From positions 8,436,501 through 8,496,500 of the forward strand of contig NC_092582.1 in assembly GCF_037975245.1 (NCBI RefSeq): a stretch of 60,000 bases of DNA, read 5' to 3'. The notes beneath the pieces were generated by a model, which did not search any database, was not told the origin of the DNA, and worked only from the letters and a program-made list of their open reading frames with translations. The DNA is from Apostichopus japonicus (Eukaryota > Echinodermata > Holothuroidea > Aspidochirotida > Stichopodidae). This document shows positions 1 to 10,705 of the stretch, one piece after another; within the stretch, counting starts at the first letter, position 1; each line of letters begins with the position of its first letter. Position numbers and translations under genes: made by a program.

Positions 1-1450
1 CAAATACCGTGTCACGTGATTAACGGTGAACCATCGAAACATATGAAATTGGCCCGCCCTCTAAAAATTTCCTAGCTGAGAGTGTGCTTTTAATTTGTCA
101 CATAAACTTTGAAGCCTAAGCACTAAACATGAAATCCAAAAAGATTTAACCACCAACCCGTTCCTGATATTTAAAAACAACCATACTTATATTATTATTA
201 ATAAGGTTTTAACATTGAGTCTTCACCTTCTTAACTAGGCCTAGGGGCCTAGCTATAAACAAATAAAACAGTACATTATTTCTTAAAAGTTATGAATGAC
301 CATGATTTTTCAATACTGTAAAATACCAAATGATTTAAAACTAGGCCTAGGCCCCTAGTACTAGTGTACTACTACTACTAGTAGTAACTAGCACTAGGTA
401 TAGTAATATATATTTCAGAATATGATATTTAAAATTAGGAGGAAGCCTTCCATAGTCATCTAGTAATATTTACAGTATTAACCTTCTGCAGATAACAGTT
501 TTCTTCTAATACAGTCAGCAAACAAATGTTTCGGCATAACCTAGCTATTATACAAACAACGGTCATTAGTTTACCTTTATGTGTGATCGTTATTGCTCAG
601 CCTAACACAATTAACACCTACAAATGTAGGCTAGGTGTAATTCATACACCGCGAAAGGCTTCTCATTAAGCGATACATTCTAGCCTAACGCTAGATTACG
701 TCTAAGTTTATTTAAAAAATAGTCACTTCAAATACTTGCGAAATCAATTATGTACAACTGTCAACCCTTAGTAAGAAAAAACAGGTACATACCTCTTAAG
801 CAAATTTGTATCTGCAGACTGCAAGAACTTTCAAAAGAATAGATCAGGATATCCGACATCGAAAGAGTTGTAACGGATTACGAAAGCGACCGCTTTTCAA
901 ACTAGCTGCTATATCTGAGGACACTGAGCATTGCGGTTTAGCGATTGGATGCCAGTTATACTAGGCTCGTTCGATCAGTGAAAAATGTTTTCTGAACTGT
1001 TTTCTCTCAACTACGCTAAATTGTTGATTAATAAATACTTCTTGGGATAGTTGAAATTTATTAAAGTATTTGGATATCGCTTATAACGTTATTGCTTAAT
1101 ATTTATTTCAGAATTTGAATTTGTTGAAAATATTATTCTGTAAGTGTTCCTGTGGTTAAGGGTATTACCCGCCCATTTTGCCCAAATGCTTCCCAACATT
1201 TCTTCATGTGGTATCCGTCAGACTCGTTCGATCAGTAATTTTTTTCCCCTTCAAATATTATGTAGTGTATGATAATATATATTACATTGGATGGTAAGCA
1301 AAATTTAACTACTTTGAGTTAGCTCAATCTTTAATTACCTTATAGTTATTGGCGAATATAGGTTTTAGGAAAATATTATTCTGTTAATTGTGCCAGTGTG
1401 GTAAGGTAACTTCCCGCCAATTCTGCACAAAAGCTATCCAATATTTCCTC
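1..1450. other. Left flank, no gene recognised
   Basis: AT-rich DNA outside the segmental duplication. I see no ORF that looks like a gene. It contains clustered CCTAGG/GGCCTAGG palindromic words around 237-256 and 341-360. It ends in a diverged direct repeat (next entry). Confidence 0.5.
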
Positions 1451-1470
1451 CGGCGGTACTGCTGTCGGCA
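962..1470. repeat. Two-copy diverged tandem repeat, about 243 bp
   Basis: The word CTCGTTCGATCAGT occurs near 965 and again near 1,225. AAAATATTATTCTG occurs at 1,127-1,140 and 1,370-1,383, an offset of 243 bp. The sequence after each copy (a CCCGCC-containing stretch) is also similar. The copies differ at many positions, so this duplication is old. Confidence 0.65.
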
Positions 1471-1789
1471 TTCCGCTGGACTTACAAGCCAGCTGTAATA
1501 TCTATCGGTCCGTTAGCGGGCCACCAGCCGTTGCCTAATAACGTATTAGCCCATGCAGCCGCATACTATGTACACAAAATCCAAGTATTCTTAATTTTTC
1601 TCTCCACAGGAACAAATATATACAAAATGCACAGGTAAAATAGTTTAATAGAAACTCATCTTTAACTTTCACATAGAGACTTAAGATTTTGGACAGACCC
1701 GATCCGATGGTCAATGTGTATGTGAGCTTGTGTAAATTGCTGAGTGACTTTCTTAACATAATATTTGTGGGAAATTTTCTACGGTGTTA

Positions 1790-2135
1790 CGTGGTCGGTC
1801 TGCTGTCGGAATTCTGCTAGGTTTTTCCAAGCAACAATGTCTATCGGTCCGTTGGCGGACCTCCAGCGTGTAACCACCGGCTTTTTTACGACGTCGATCC
1901 GCTGTTGGTCCGCTGTCGGCAATACGCTGGGTTTTTCCAAGCAGCAATGTCTATCGGTCCGTTGGCGGACCTCCAGCGTGTAACCGCCGGCTTTATTACG
2001 ACGTCGATACGCTGTTGGTCCGCTGTCGGCAATACGCTGGGTTTTTCCAAGCAGCAATGTCTATCGGTCCGTTGGCGGACCTCCAGCGTTTTACCGCCAG
2101 CGTTTTTACGCCAGCGGACCGCCAGTGTGATGCGT
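1790..2135. repeat. 110-bp satellite, about three copies
   Basis: GTTTTTCCAAGCA recurs at 1,821, 1,931 and 2,041, an exact 110-bp period, with strong identity across the unit. A diverged fragment (TATCGGTCCGTTAGCGG) lies near 1,501. Each unit carries paired words such as GGTCCGTTGGCGGACC, which can fold back. The ORFs that cross it on both strands are by-products of the repeat. The array stops within about 10 bp of the start of segmental unit 1. Confidence 0.85.
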
Positions 2136-5100
2136 ACTGGGTACTTATTACAAGTTCCTGCAAGGTCTGACAAAAGCAAATGTAAGTTACACCGAGTTAA
2201 AACGACCACTTGACCATTAGCAACGAGTAGTTTTGAATAAAAACCAACAAGGGGCTGGGGTTGGGGGGAAGGGGTGGTGAGCCATTTAACTCGAATCAAA
2301 TCTATATCAAGATTGTTCAGGTTAGTACTACAAGGTAAATTTCTGAGTTGCAATGAATTGCCACTCATCTACACTGGAACACCTATCTGTGTATTCAAAT
2401 AAGAAATAATATCTAACGACAAGATTTGAAATATTCCTGTTCAAATACTTATGTGATAAAGAACCATGCCTATACTAGACTTGCAAACCTATGTCCACAG
2501 AGTCTTGATTAAGAAGTATGTGATGAAGAGTGTTAGAGTTTTGTAGTCAAATAATGAAATTAATATTCAACGAGCATATCAGACATACGTCGTCCGCCTG
2601 GCACCGCAACCAGCAGAATTTCTCCGTAACAGCTTTTAACCAATATAGTCAGCAATCTTGAACTTGGACTTTGTTCTATATATGATTAATAAGACGTGGA
2701 ATGTCAGCGTCAATGCCACTATCTTTTCTAAACATTGACCAATAACGAACGGGTAATCTTCACAAACAGACATTTGGACTGGTAGGGACAATTTTTGTCA
2801 TCAAACACATGTCATGTATAGAGCATTGAAAGGGCAACATTAATGTAAAGTTAATGTTGTCAAATTTATAACTAATTTAACTGCTATGAAATTATACTTA
2901 AAAACATTATAAAACAACCCATTGAGTTGCAGATCTCAATTGGGCTGTATGACCTTTGACCGCTGACGCTATGATTTCATCACTCACATGCCCAGGTCAG
3001 GCTACACTCACCAAGTTTGGAGACTATTGAGTTCTCACGAATGTGACATCACCCTCATGATTATAGTGCTGATAGTCGTAATCGATTAATCACCAGTAGT
3101 CGCGATTACACTTTGGAAGTTTGATAAATCGCCCTCAAAACCTAAGTTGCGATTCTCGACCATAAGCTAACACTACACATAAGTTGCTATTGAAAAATAT
3201 TAAATCAACACTAAAGCAGTTTGTCAGCAAGTATCGCAATACGTATATACAGGTTCTCACAATGCTACACTATAGCACTGAGTTTTTAGAGCGTATTTTC
3301 ACATTTCACCCGGGTAAATTGCATGATGTGAAATGAGCATAAACCATCAATATATTATCATTCAACAAACGACATGGCGGCCATTACTGTTCTGTATAGT
3401 TGGTCATAATTCAGAAGTCTTTTGGAAAGCAACGACACCGGTGAAAGGGGATGAAATTTCAAGAAGAAATTTCATTGTAATGTGGAGGTTTGCATGGAAG
3501 GCTTATATTAGAGCAAACAATTGTCAATATACGGTACTGCATTGAGAAAATTGATACATATTCCCCCATGTTTCTTAGATCCGGTAATAACAAATGCTAC
3601 AGGCAATAAGATTATCACATGTTTAATCAAATTAAATTTAAAACACCGCATGGAGGATATGCTTGAATAAAATACATGCCGCATGATTGGGCTTTTGGAA
3701 ACTTGCGCGTGAACCGCATATACGACCCACGGGCCTTTGTTGTGACATCGTATAGAGAGGCCGAGGAGCGTGTTTCAAATGGACGAATTGAACACCTTTA
3801 TTATATATATTAGTTAGCGACCTAGGGCGAAAGGGAAAAGCCCTACACTACGACACCGGGAGGCGAAGCTCCCGGAATCTCGTTCGTTTCTAGTTCTCTC
3901 GTAAAGAAGATTGTCACTGGTTAGAACTAGGAGGGAAGGCACGTCAATTTCTTGAACTAGAATATACGCTATCGCCTTCTATAATATCTAGATCTTTCTT
4001 TATCTTTGCCTTTGCTTAGCAAATTTAGAAGGCATAATAATGACATCACCCCTACTCCTCTGGTTCCTACGTTACTGTTTTAATCATGTATCAAGCTTAA
4101 CAAATGATCACTGCTTCAAAAATATTGACATCTGATAGAATGGTCGTCTTTGAAAGCAGTATCTCATACACTTGTGTTTTGGAAAATAATTTCGTCTTGA
4201 TCAATATACTAACATTAACATACCAGACCCATGATTACAATTTTTTGCCCTTTACGTCTAAACATAACAAACAATTACTTAATATACGCGATTATTTTTA
4301 ACAATGTTACAAACCGTTATTCTTCGAACTTATTGCTTGTTCTCCGCCACTGGATTCAGCATAAAAGTTCTGGGTTTTCTTCTAATAAAGATACAAAAAT
4401 GGCAGCTATAACCACTCCCTGAGCGAAAATATGCCATGTCATCACGGATAAAATAAACTCAGATATACCAGCTACGGTACATATATGTTTATATATATGT
4501 AAAGGCGAAGAACAGAAACTCTTTCCCAGATGCACACTGTGAACGCTCACTTTAAAACCTGATAACCTGTCTAGTACAGGCAAACAAAATGAGCGATTTA
4601 TGTTCAACATGTGGATCAGCATGGACAGCTTACCCTTGAATTTTATTCCAATTTTATTCCTAGTAATGAGACGAATGAGGAAGATATGTCAACTCGAGTG
4701 AGCAAATCGATAATACATCTTCGCCGATAACATTAACTCACAATACCAGTAAAGTAAAGGCGGCGGACGACAGAACTGCAAGTAAGTTCGTATAATTTGC
4801 CGATCTTTGTTCGCTCGATTGAACAGAACAGAGCTTTTATGTAAACGCAACAACGTGTTTCCAATCATGGAAGGCATGTGATAAACACATTGATGTATGT
4901 AACATGGAACAGCCAGTTAAAGTTGGTTCTAGCTTGTAGACGGAGAGCTTTTGTTTCAGGGTCACATGACCTATGCGACTCATGTCAATTTACTCCGCAA
5001 AAGCCCTGTTTATACCAATTGTTTACAGGTGGCAAACTCATTTTATACAGTCTATATCGATCAGCACGAGTGTTCTCCCTTAGGGAGAGAGTATCGGGAA

Positions 5101-5221
5101 AGTATCAGGACAACATCTTTTTTGATATGTTATTTATACACAAAATCTGTTTTACGTGCTTGGATATTGAAGAGCATGAATGTAAGTACAGTAAAAGGTG
5201 CGCCTTTTGTCTGCGATAAGC

Positions 5222-5500
5222 CCTGATATGTCGAATTAAATGGACATAGGCCTATGTAAGTTTTTCGTGATTGGATGAAATCTACATATGTAGAAGAAAT
5301 CGGCATTAATCCATTTAAATTGACGTATGCCGGCTTCTCGCGCTCTCTTTAGACGGCTTTAGTCACATGTCGTTTTCTAGTGCACGTAACAATGTCTTCC
5401 AATGAGAGCACGAAAAACCGACATATGTCAGTTTAATTCGACATATGTCGATTTCATCGATATATGTCGATTTCATCCAATCAGAGCACGATAAACTAGT
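5222..5500. mobile_element. Fold-back (MITE-like) element, unit 1 copy
   Basis: The left part (5,266-5,295) reads GTGATTGGATGAAATC followed by TACATATGTAG. The right part (5,450-5,490) carries its reverse complement, GATTTCATCCAATCAGAGCAC, preceded by CGACATATGTCG. A second inverted pair, ATATGTCGAATTAAA, lies at 5,226 and about 5,430. The element is therefore built of nested palindromes around the word ACATATGT. I found no clear target-site duplication, so the superfamily is open. Confidence 0.55.
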
Positions 5501-5524
5501 AGTATGTAGTAAGTAATGTCGGTA

Positions 5525-5815
5525 TGCCCAGGAATGCCACTGGGAATGCCACTGAGAATGCCACTGGGAATGCCACTGGGAATGCCACTGAGAATGCCAC
5601 TGGGAAGGCCACTGGGAATGCCACTGAGAATGCCATTGGGAATGCCATTTGGGAATGATTCAAGAGTAACCCTAAGATTGGTAACTAGGAATGCCATTTG
5701 GGAATAATATTGGGAATGCCATTTGGGAATGTCATTTGGGAATGCCATTTTGGAATGCCACTGGGAATGACATTTGGGAATACTATTGGGAATGCCATTT
5801 GGGACTGTCATTTGT
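5525..5815. repeat. 12-bp minisatellite (GGAATGCCACTG), unit 1
   Basis: About ten 12-bp units GGAATGCCACT(G/A)G, then a looser array built on GGGAATGCCATTT. Because 12 is a multiple of three, the array is open in several frames and gives spurious proteins of four-residue repeats on both strands. It begins just after the fold-back element. Confidence 0.9.
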
Positions 5816-6265
5816 GAGAGATTACTTATAGCTCTGTAACTTGCAAAACAAGTACCAAGGCCGGATTTCTTTTTAAAAGAGGTGGATAATGGCACACTTA
5901 AAGGTCATAGACTCATAGGGAACTCGCATGTGCAAGAGAGGCATTTTAGCTATATCTAGTAACAAGAGACCATAACATCTAAACAACCTTTTAGTAAATT
6001 AAGAAGTGGGAATGGGGTCAATAGGACATGAGGCATCTGAGCTAGACATTATAATGCCCCTGACGTCATCTTCAGACAAAGGCTTAAAATTCGACAAAGT
6101 TGAAGTATCCTTGTAGAAATATGTAAAGGGATATGAGGTGGATAACAATTTCATGTAGCCACCAGTTTGGAAGAAATTGTGGATGACGTTTAGTCATGTG
6201 ATATTGTCATTTCTTGATTGATATCTTGAAGGTAAACTTATATTGACATTCATAATTTCGCTTAC

Positions 6266-6443
6266 CTGAAGATTATCTGTTCCTGAAGGCGTTTATGATC
6301 CCAGTACATAGTTCGAAGGTCAACTAATGTTGATATTGCCGATTTTACATGACGGATTGCGTAGTGACGATGAGCCCGACCACTAGAAGCGACACACGCC
6401 AGTGTATAAGCTGAAGGATTTGGCGTTATGAACTGATAGATAA
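6266..6443 (-). CDS. Candidate internal exon, 178 nt, function unknown (unit 1)
   Basis: On the minus strand a classic acceptor (TTTTTCCTACAG, 6,455-6,444) is followed by 178 nt that are open in one frame only. A strong donor (CTTCAG then GTAAGC, 6,266/6,265) ends the exon. It encodes 58 whole residues with split codons at both ends. The peptide starts IYQFITPNPSAYTLACV and ends near WDHKRLQEQIIF. I do not recognise the family. The same interval with intact splice sites occurs in unit 2. I could not identify neighbouring exons of the same gene, so this may be a stranded exon of a duplicated gene. Confidence 0.5.
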
Positions 6444-6537
6444 CTGTAGGAAAAACACACATAATATATATATATATATAGGTTGTATGTAGATCGTAAC
6501 TCGTGTCGTCGTCTGCCGCTACGACCACGAAAACTAG

Positions 6538-6540
6538 TGT

Positions 6541-6614
<74 letters not shown>

Positions 6615-6678
6615 TACTACCATACTACTACTACTACTATTACTACTACTACTACTACTACTACTCCTACTACTACTA

Positions 6679-6743
<65 letters not shown>

Positions 6744-6761
6744 TATTACTACTACTACTAT

Positions 6762-6799
<38 letters not shown>

Positions 6800-7132
6800 T
6801 ACTACTACTACTATACTACTACTATTACTACAACTACTACTATACCACTACTACTACTACTACTACTGAACTACTTCTGTTACTACTACTTAAACTATTA
6901 CTACGGCTGCCGCTACCACTATTGGTCCGCTACTACTACTACTACTTCTATAGTACTACTATATACTACTACTATAACTAGTACTGAAACTACCGCTACT
7001 ATTGCTACTGCTGTCTGCACTACCACCTATACTACTACTACTACTATAATAACTAATAATACTACTACTACTACTACTACAACTACTAATACTACTACTA
7101 CTATAACTACTACAACTGCTACTACAACTAAA
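6538..7132. repeat. (ACT)n/(CTA)n microsatellite, unit 1
   Basis: About 600 bp of mostly perfect ACT trinucleotides. There are interruptions (ACTATACT, ACCACT) and a non-repetitive island around 6,869-6,930. It produces long runs of T, L, Y or S in the ORFs crossing it, none of which is a gene. Confidence 0.95.
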
Positions 7133-7348
7133 TGAAAAACAAGTGCACACACGCACATTCACAAATATACCAACATTGTTTTCTGTCTTCGATAGTGATC
7201 TGCAAATTACAGACTTAGAAAAACCACTATAGGCTTATACTTATCTCATTAACCACAGCAATGAAGTCACTATGTGGCGCTGCTTGAGGTATTCCAGACG
7301 TTCATTATAGAATGACTTTAGGCACATTACTTTTGATATGCTGTAGAC

Positions 7349-7856
7349 CAGGAGTTCCCTAACTGGGGTGCATGAACCGCCAGGGGTGCGTGAGTCCATT
7401 TAAGTCAAAACTAAAATCTGATATATCATATAATTTAGTAATGTACAAAAGTCGTACCTATCGATAAAACAGGAGCATGAGTCTCATTGTGTGTAATGGG
7501 TGATCGATGCGTGATACTATTCGTGATCTGACCTTGAAGTTTCCAAATGAATATATGTCTTCTTATCTTTTTTTTCCATCACAATATTACATTATGATCT
7601 TGATCTTTTACGAAGCACTGTTATGCGTATTATAGTATAATAATGACTCAGATCGTGTCTCGAAAAGTTGGGGGTTCGTCGAAAACTATGACATCCACTG
7701 GGGGTTCGTGGGGGGGGGGGGGAGTTAGGGAAACCCTGCTATATAGCATTATAAATTCGGAAATCAGGTTCCTTTATTTGAGCAGCAGTTAAACACATCT
7801 GTTGAACTATAGTTATATATATATATATATATATATAAATATATATATATACATAC

Positions 7857-7893
<37 letters not shown>

Positions 7894-7997
7894 ATTTGCA
7901 GTGTGCGGCGATCATCAGACAACTCATATAGATTTATTTATCTATATATATATATATATACATCTGTGTATATATACATAAAGTTAAGGAAACCCTG
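7349..7997. mobile_element. Old non-autonomous hAT element, unit 1
   Basis: It is bounded by the 8-bp direct repeat CTGTAGAC (7,341-7,348 and 7,998-8,005). Termini are CAGGAGTTCCCTAACT on the left and the inverse of CAGGGTTTCCTTAACTTT on the right. The 8-bp target site and CAGG(G)...TTCCC ends are typical of the hAT superfamily. The interior has no transposase ORF. It has a second copy of the 3' end (GTTAGGGAAACCCTG, 7,724-7,738), a poly-G tract and TA microsatellites. It is in all three units, so it inserted before the duplication. Confidence 0.8.
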
Positions 7998-8521
7998 CTG
8001 TAGACCATTAAATAACACTGTTTTCATTCCAGGTTGTAATATAAACCTTTACATTTTTGAGAAATAACTAAAATGGCATGCTTGCAGTGTAGGACACGCT
8101 TTGTTCATAGCATTATAGCGTTGATTGTCATCCAGTGATACTCTGCTGTTAACATGAAGTAAAATGTTGTCTTATTAGAATGTATGCATTAGCATTTAGG
8201 CCTGCAATGAAGAGCCGACGTCCTAGCTCATTAAGTAATCATTTAATGGGCATCCAGAGATATAAGATATTTTAATAGTGAATACCTTGAAAATCCGGAA
8301 CCGCTATCGAAGCGTTAAAAGCAGTCAAACCTTTTTTTCTCTTTGTTGTTGTTGTTGTTGTTATTTTGTATTTATCAAGAAGCAAGACCAAAACTCTGAA
8401 TAACGTCAAGCTTTAAACATCTCTTCCTGGTTAAGCCCATCATGTAGCATTTTATTTATGGCAAAGATATGGAGAATTTGTTGTAAATGACCGCCCTGTA
8501 AAAGTGTCAAATATGTTTGAT

Positions 8522-8740
8522 TTAGTAAATGACGTGTTGCGCCAGCGGAAATCTAGCGCGGGTATCATCGAGGTTGCAGTCTTGCAACACAGAAGATAAA
8601 TTTTCTTCAAGTTCTGGTAATTGAGGTTTGGATGATTTGACTCGACTGAGATACTCTGGTGCAGGGACTAAGACGAGCTTTTTTGCGTGTTTCATGTTTT
8701 GATTCACTTGAATAATACACTACCAAGGGAAGGGAAGGTG
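8522..8740 (-). pseudogene. Small ORF of a decayed mobile element (unit 1)
   Basis: Minus-strand frame with a lysine-rich start, then KKLVLVPAPEYLSRV, then an acidic and leucine-rich segment ending LAQHVIY and a stop. Short proteins that open with a lysine-(F/Y/L)-VLVP motif recur in aquatic invertebrate mobile elements. I recall this in general terms and cannot verify it here. It lies just downstream, on the same strand, of the polymerase-like remnant, which supports a shared origin. Compared with unit 3 it has lost about five residues in the middle. Confidence 0.35.
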
Positions 8741-8926
8741 GTAACTTTTAATTTAATGAATAAAAACAAATAAAAACAAAACCGGATAATGATTATTACT
8801 TTGCTGTTGACCTTTATTAAGTATATATCATTATAAATTCGAAAGTGTGGTTAAGATATACATAATGGCTTGTCATACAATTCACACAAAGAGGCAAATT
8901 TGTTTCGTTTAAGCTCGTAAATACAT

Positions 8927-9640
8927 TCAAATATCTAAATAACTTGTTTTAACACCATCGCTCCCAACTTTACGTTTCATGTATAAGTATGATAAAGCGA
9001 CCTTCTCTTGAACATATGTTTACATTTGATTGCCATGAAATCTAAATCCTCTATTCTTCATTTGTACAGAAGCCTTATTGTGCAGAACACTTAAATAGCT
9101 TTCCTTTGTTAGGTCGGCCATGTTTCGATTAATACCTTTACAAGTAACTTGATCTTTATCAGAACCGAAACAATAATAACATATCGATAATAATGAAATA
9201 ATCGCGTTACTTTCCCACTCTAACTTAAACAGCCCAGGTGTGCCTTTATCATACTTTTCGATGTACGACAGTGTCCCATCCAATCATAAGGAAAGAATCC
9301 CTTTTCTTCTTTGCATATGGGAATGGTTTTCTAGTTTTCTGATTAATTGTCATTGATATAATATTTGGACTTTGCTTGGTGAAGTTGGACAGTTGACCTT
9401 TAGGAGACCCTACCATCGGGAAGGATCCTGGTTTTGTGACATAAATTGTTCAATTTGTGATATCTTGTAAAACCCACCTTGATTCGGGTTTTTGGTTTAT
9501 AAGCAACTGCTCAATATCTCGATTGCTGAACTTTTCGAGGAAATTATCGAAGTCCCTTTTGCAACTTATTACAAAGGGTATTCAAACAACAGGTGATTGT
9601 TGTGTGAAGAATGAAAATATCTTAGTTCCTAAGTTACCTT
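8927..9640 (-). pseudogene. Family-B DNA-polymerase-like C-terminal remnant (unit 1)
   Basis: Minus strand. The open part contains YDKGTPGLFKLEW, then CYYCFG, and originally ended in a KRKV..DG...YLDI C-terminus. I associate this signature with the end of protein-primed-type B DNA polymerases carried by Polinton-like or virus-like elements of marine invertebrates. That is recalled family knowledge, not checked. A TAA stop at about 9,019 (CAA in unit 3) cuts off the last 30 residues, and upstream frames are shifted. It is clearly dead. Confidence 0.4.
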
Positions 9641-9965
9641 AACCTTTAAAACAAATCCAAAGGACATATTCATTATAAATTGAAATGTCTGTTCCTCTAA
9701 CACAGCCTCGACCAAGTACTGTATATACTGGTGATTAACTGGGCTTCAACAAAAATTGTATAAATCATTATTAATTTGGCCTTAAAGAAGCGTTCCAGAA
9801 AATTTAAATATGTTAAAGATTATCAACTTACAAACAGAAACGTTTCTACAACTCATTTTTTTCTATTCTCAGTTGCAATCATACTATGGACGTAATGCAT
9901 ATAGGACAAAGTCATTCAAATGATCAATCACAAAAGTCAACTAGAATATATATGGGCGATTCCAT

Positions 9966-10360
9966 GGTAACTCGCATTACACTTTTTGCTGTTTTTTTAT
10001 AATCCAAGTGCTGTGGCTTGAATATGGGTTAGTGTAACTTCTCAATTTTCTGTGGTGTTATATCCAACATTCATAGCTACAATATGAAATTATCAAGAAT
10101 TATAATTCTGTTCGCCTTAATGTATGGTGCGCTTCCAAATATCGGTAACTCGCATTACGGAAAAAGGACACCTGAAAAATTGACACCGGTACAAAATGGC
10201 ACTGTGCTCAAACAAAGAATGATTTCTTCAATTGCATACATGTACAAAATATCTACCCTACTGATGTTTATATATCAGCAGTAGAAAATATGAAACAACT
10301 TCAGATGTGGTATGGAGGAGGGAAAAGTCTGGTAACTCGCATTACGGTAACTCGCATTAC
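9966..10360 (+). repeat. Four exact copies of GGTAACTCGCATTAC
   Basis: Exact 15-mers at 9,966-9,980, 10,144-10,158, 10,331-10,345 and 10,346-10,360. The last two are head to tail. Sequence between copies differs, so this is not a simple tandem array. Confidence 0.85.
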
Positions 10361-10560
10361 ACTATTTCCAGTCATCGATTTTGCTCTTTATTCATCAAAT
10401 TCTTTGAAAGAGATAAGCTCCAAAGCCATTTTTGAAACACTTGGAAACTCTTAGAAACTGTAAAACTCTTTCCAAAACTTTTAACAACAGTAACAAAACA
10501 TCCTGACAATTATATCAATAATAATCGAAGCTGATTGAACCAGAAAATTCAACTGAAGAA

Positions 10561-10705
10561 TTGTTGACTAACAAGATTGCAATGTACACTCTTGAATTAT
10601 CAATCCAAATTTCCAATCAAGCCAATCCAAAATTGTTGACTAACAAGATTGCAATGTACACTCTTGAATTATCAATCCAAATTGCCAATCAAGCTAATCC
10701 AAGCA
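10561..10705 (+). repeat. 72-bp direct repeat, two copies
   Basis: TTGTTGACTAACAAGATTGC starts at 10,561 and again at 10,633, followed by the same AATGTACACTCTTGAATTAT text. The copies differ at only a few positions (TTTCC/TTGCC, GCC/GCT). Confidence 0.85.

Noticed and set aside
3333-3545. 70-codon ORF conserved in all three units (30,589; 51,142)
   Set aside because: The few differences between units mostly change amino acids, there are no clear splice or start signals, and conservation is explained by recent duplication.
4356-4622. Minus-strand ORF with a hydrophobic ISEFILSVMTWH segment (also 31.7 and 52.3 kb)
   Set aside because: It resembles a membrane segment, but unit 2 has a frameshift, the acceptor is poor and no start or family is recognisable.
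5473-5895. ORFs made of repeated GMPL or IPSG units (also 32.5 and 53.4 kb)
   Set aside because: The 12-bp minisatellite is open in several frames because its unit is a multiple of three.
6483-7162. Poly-threonine, poly-leucine and poly-serine ORFs (also at 33.5 and 54.1 kb)
   Set aside because: Translations of the (ACT)n microsatellite in different frames.
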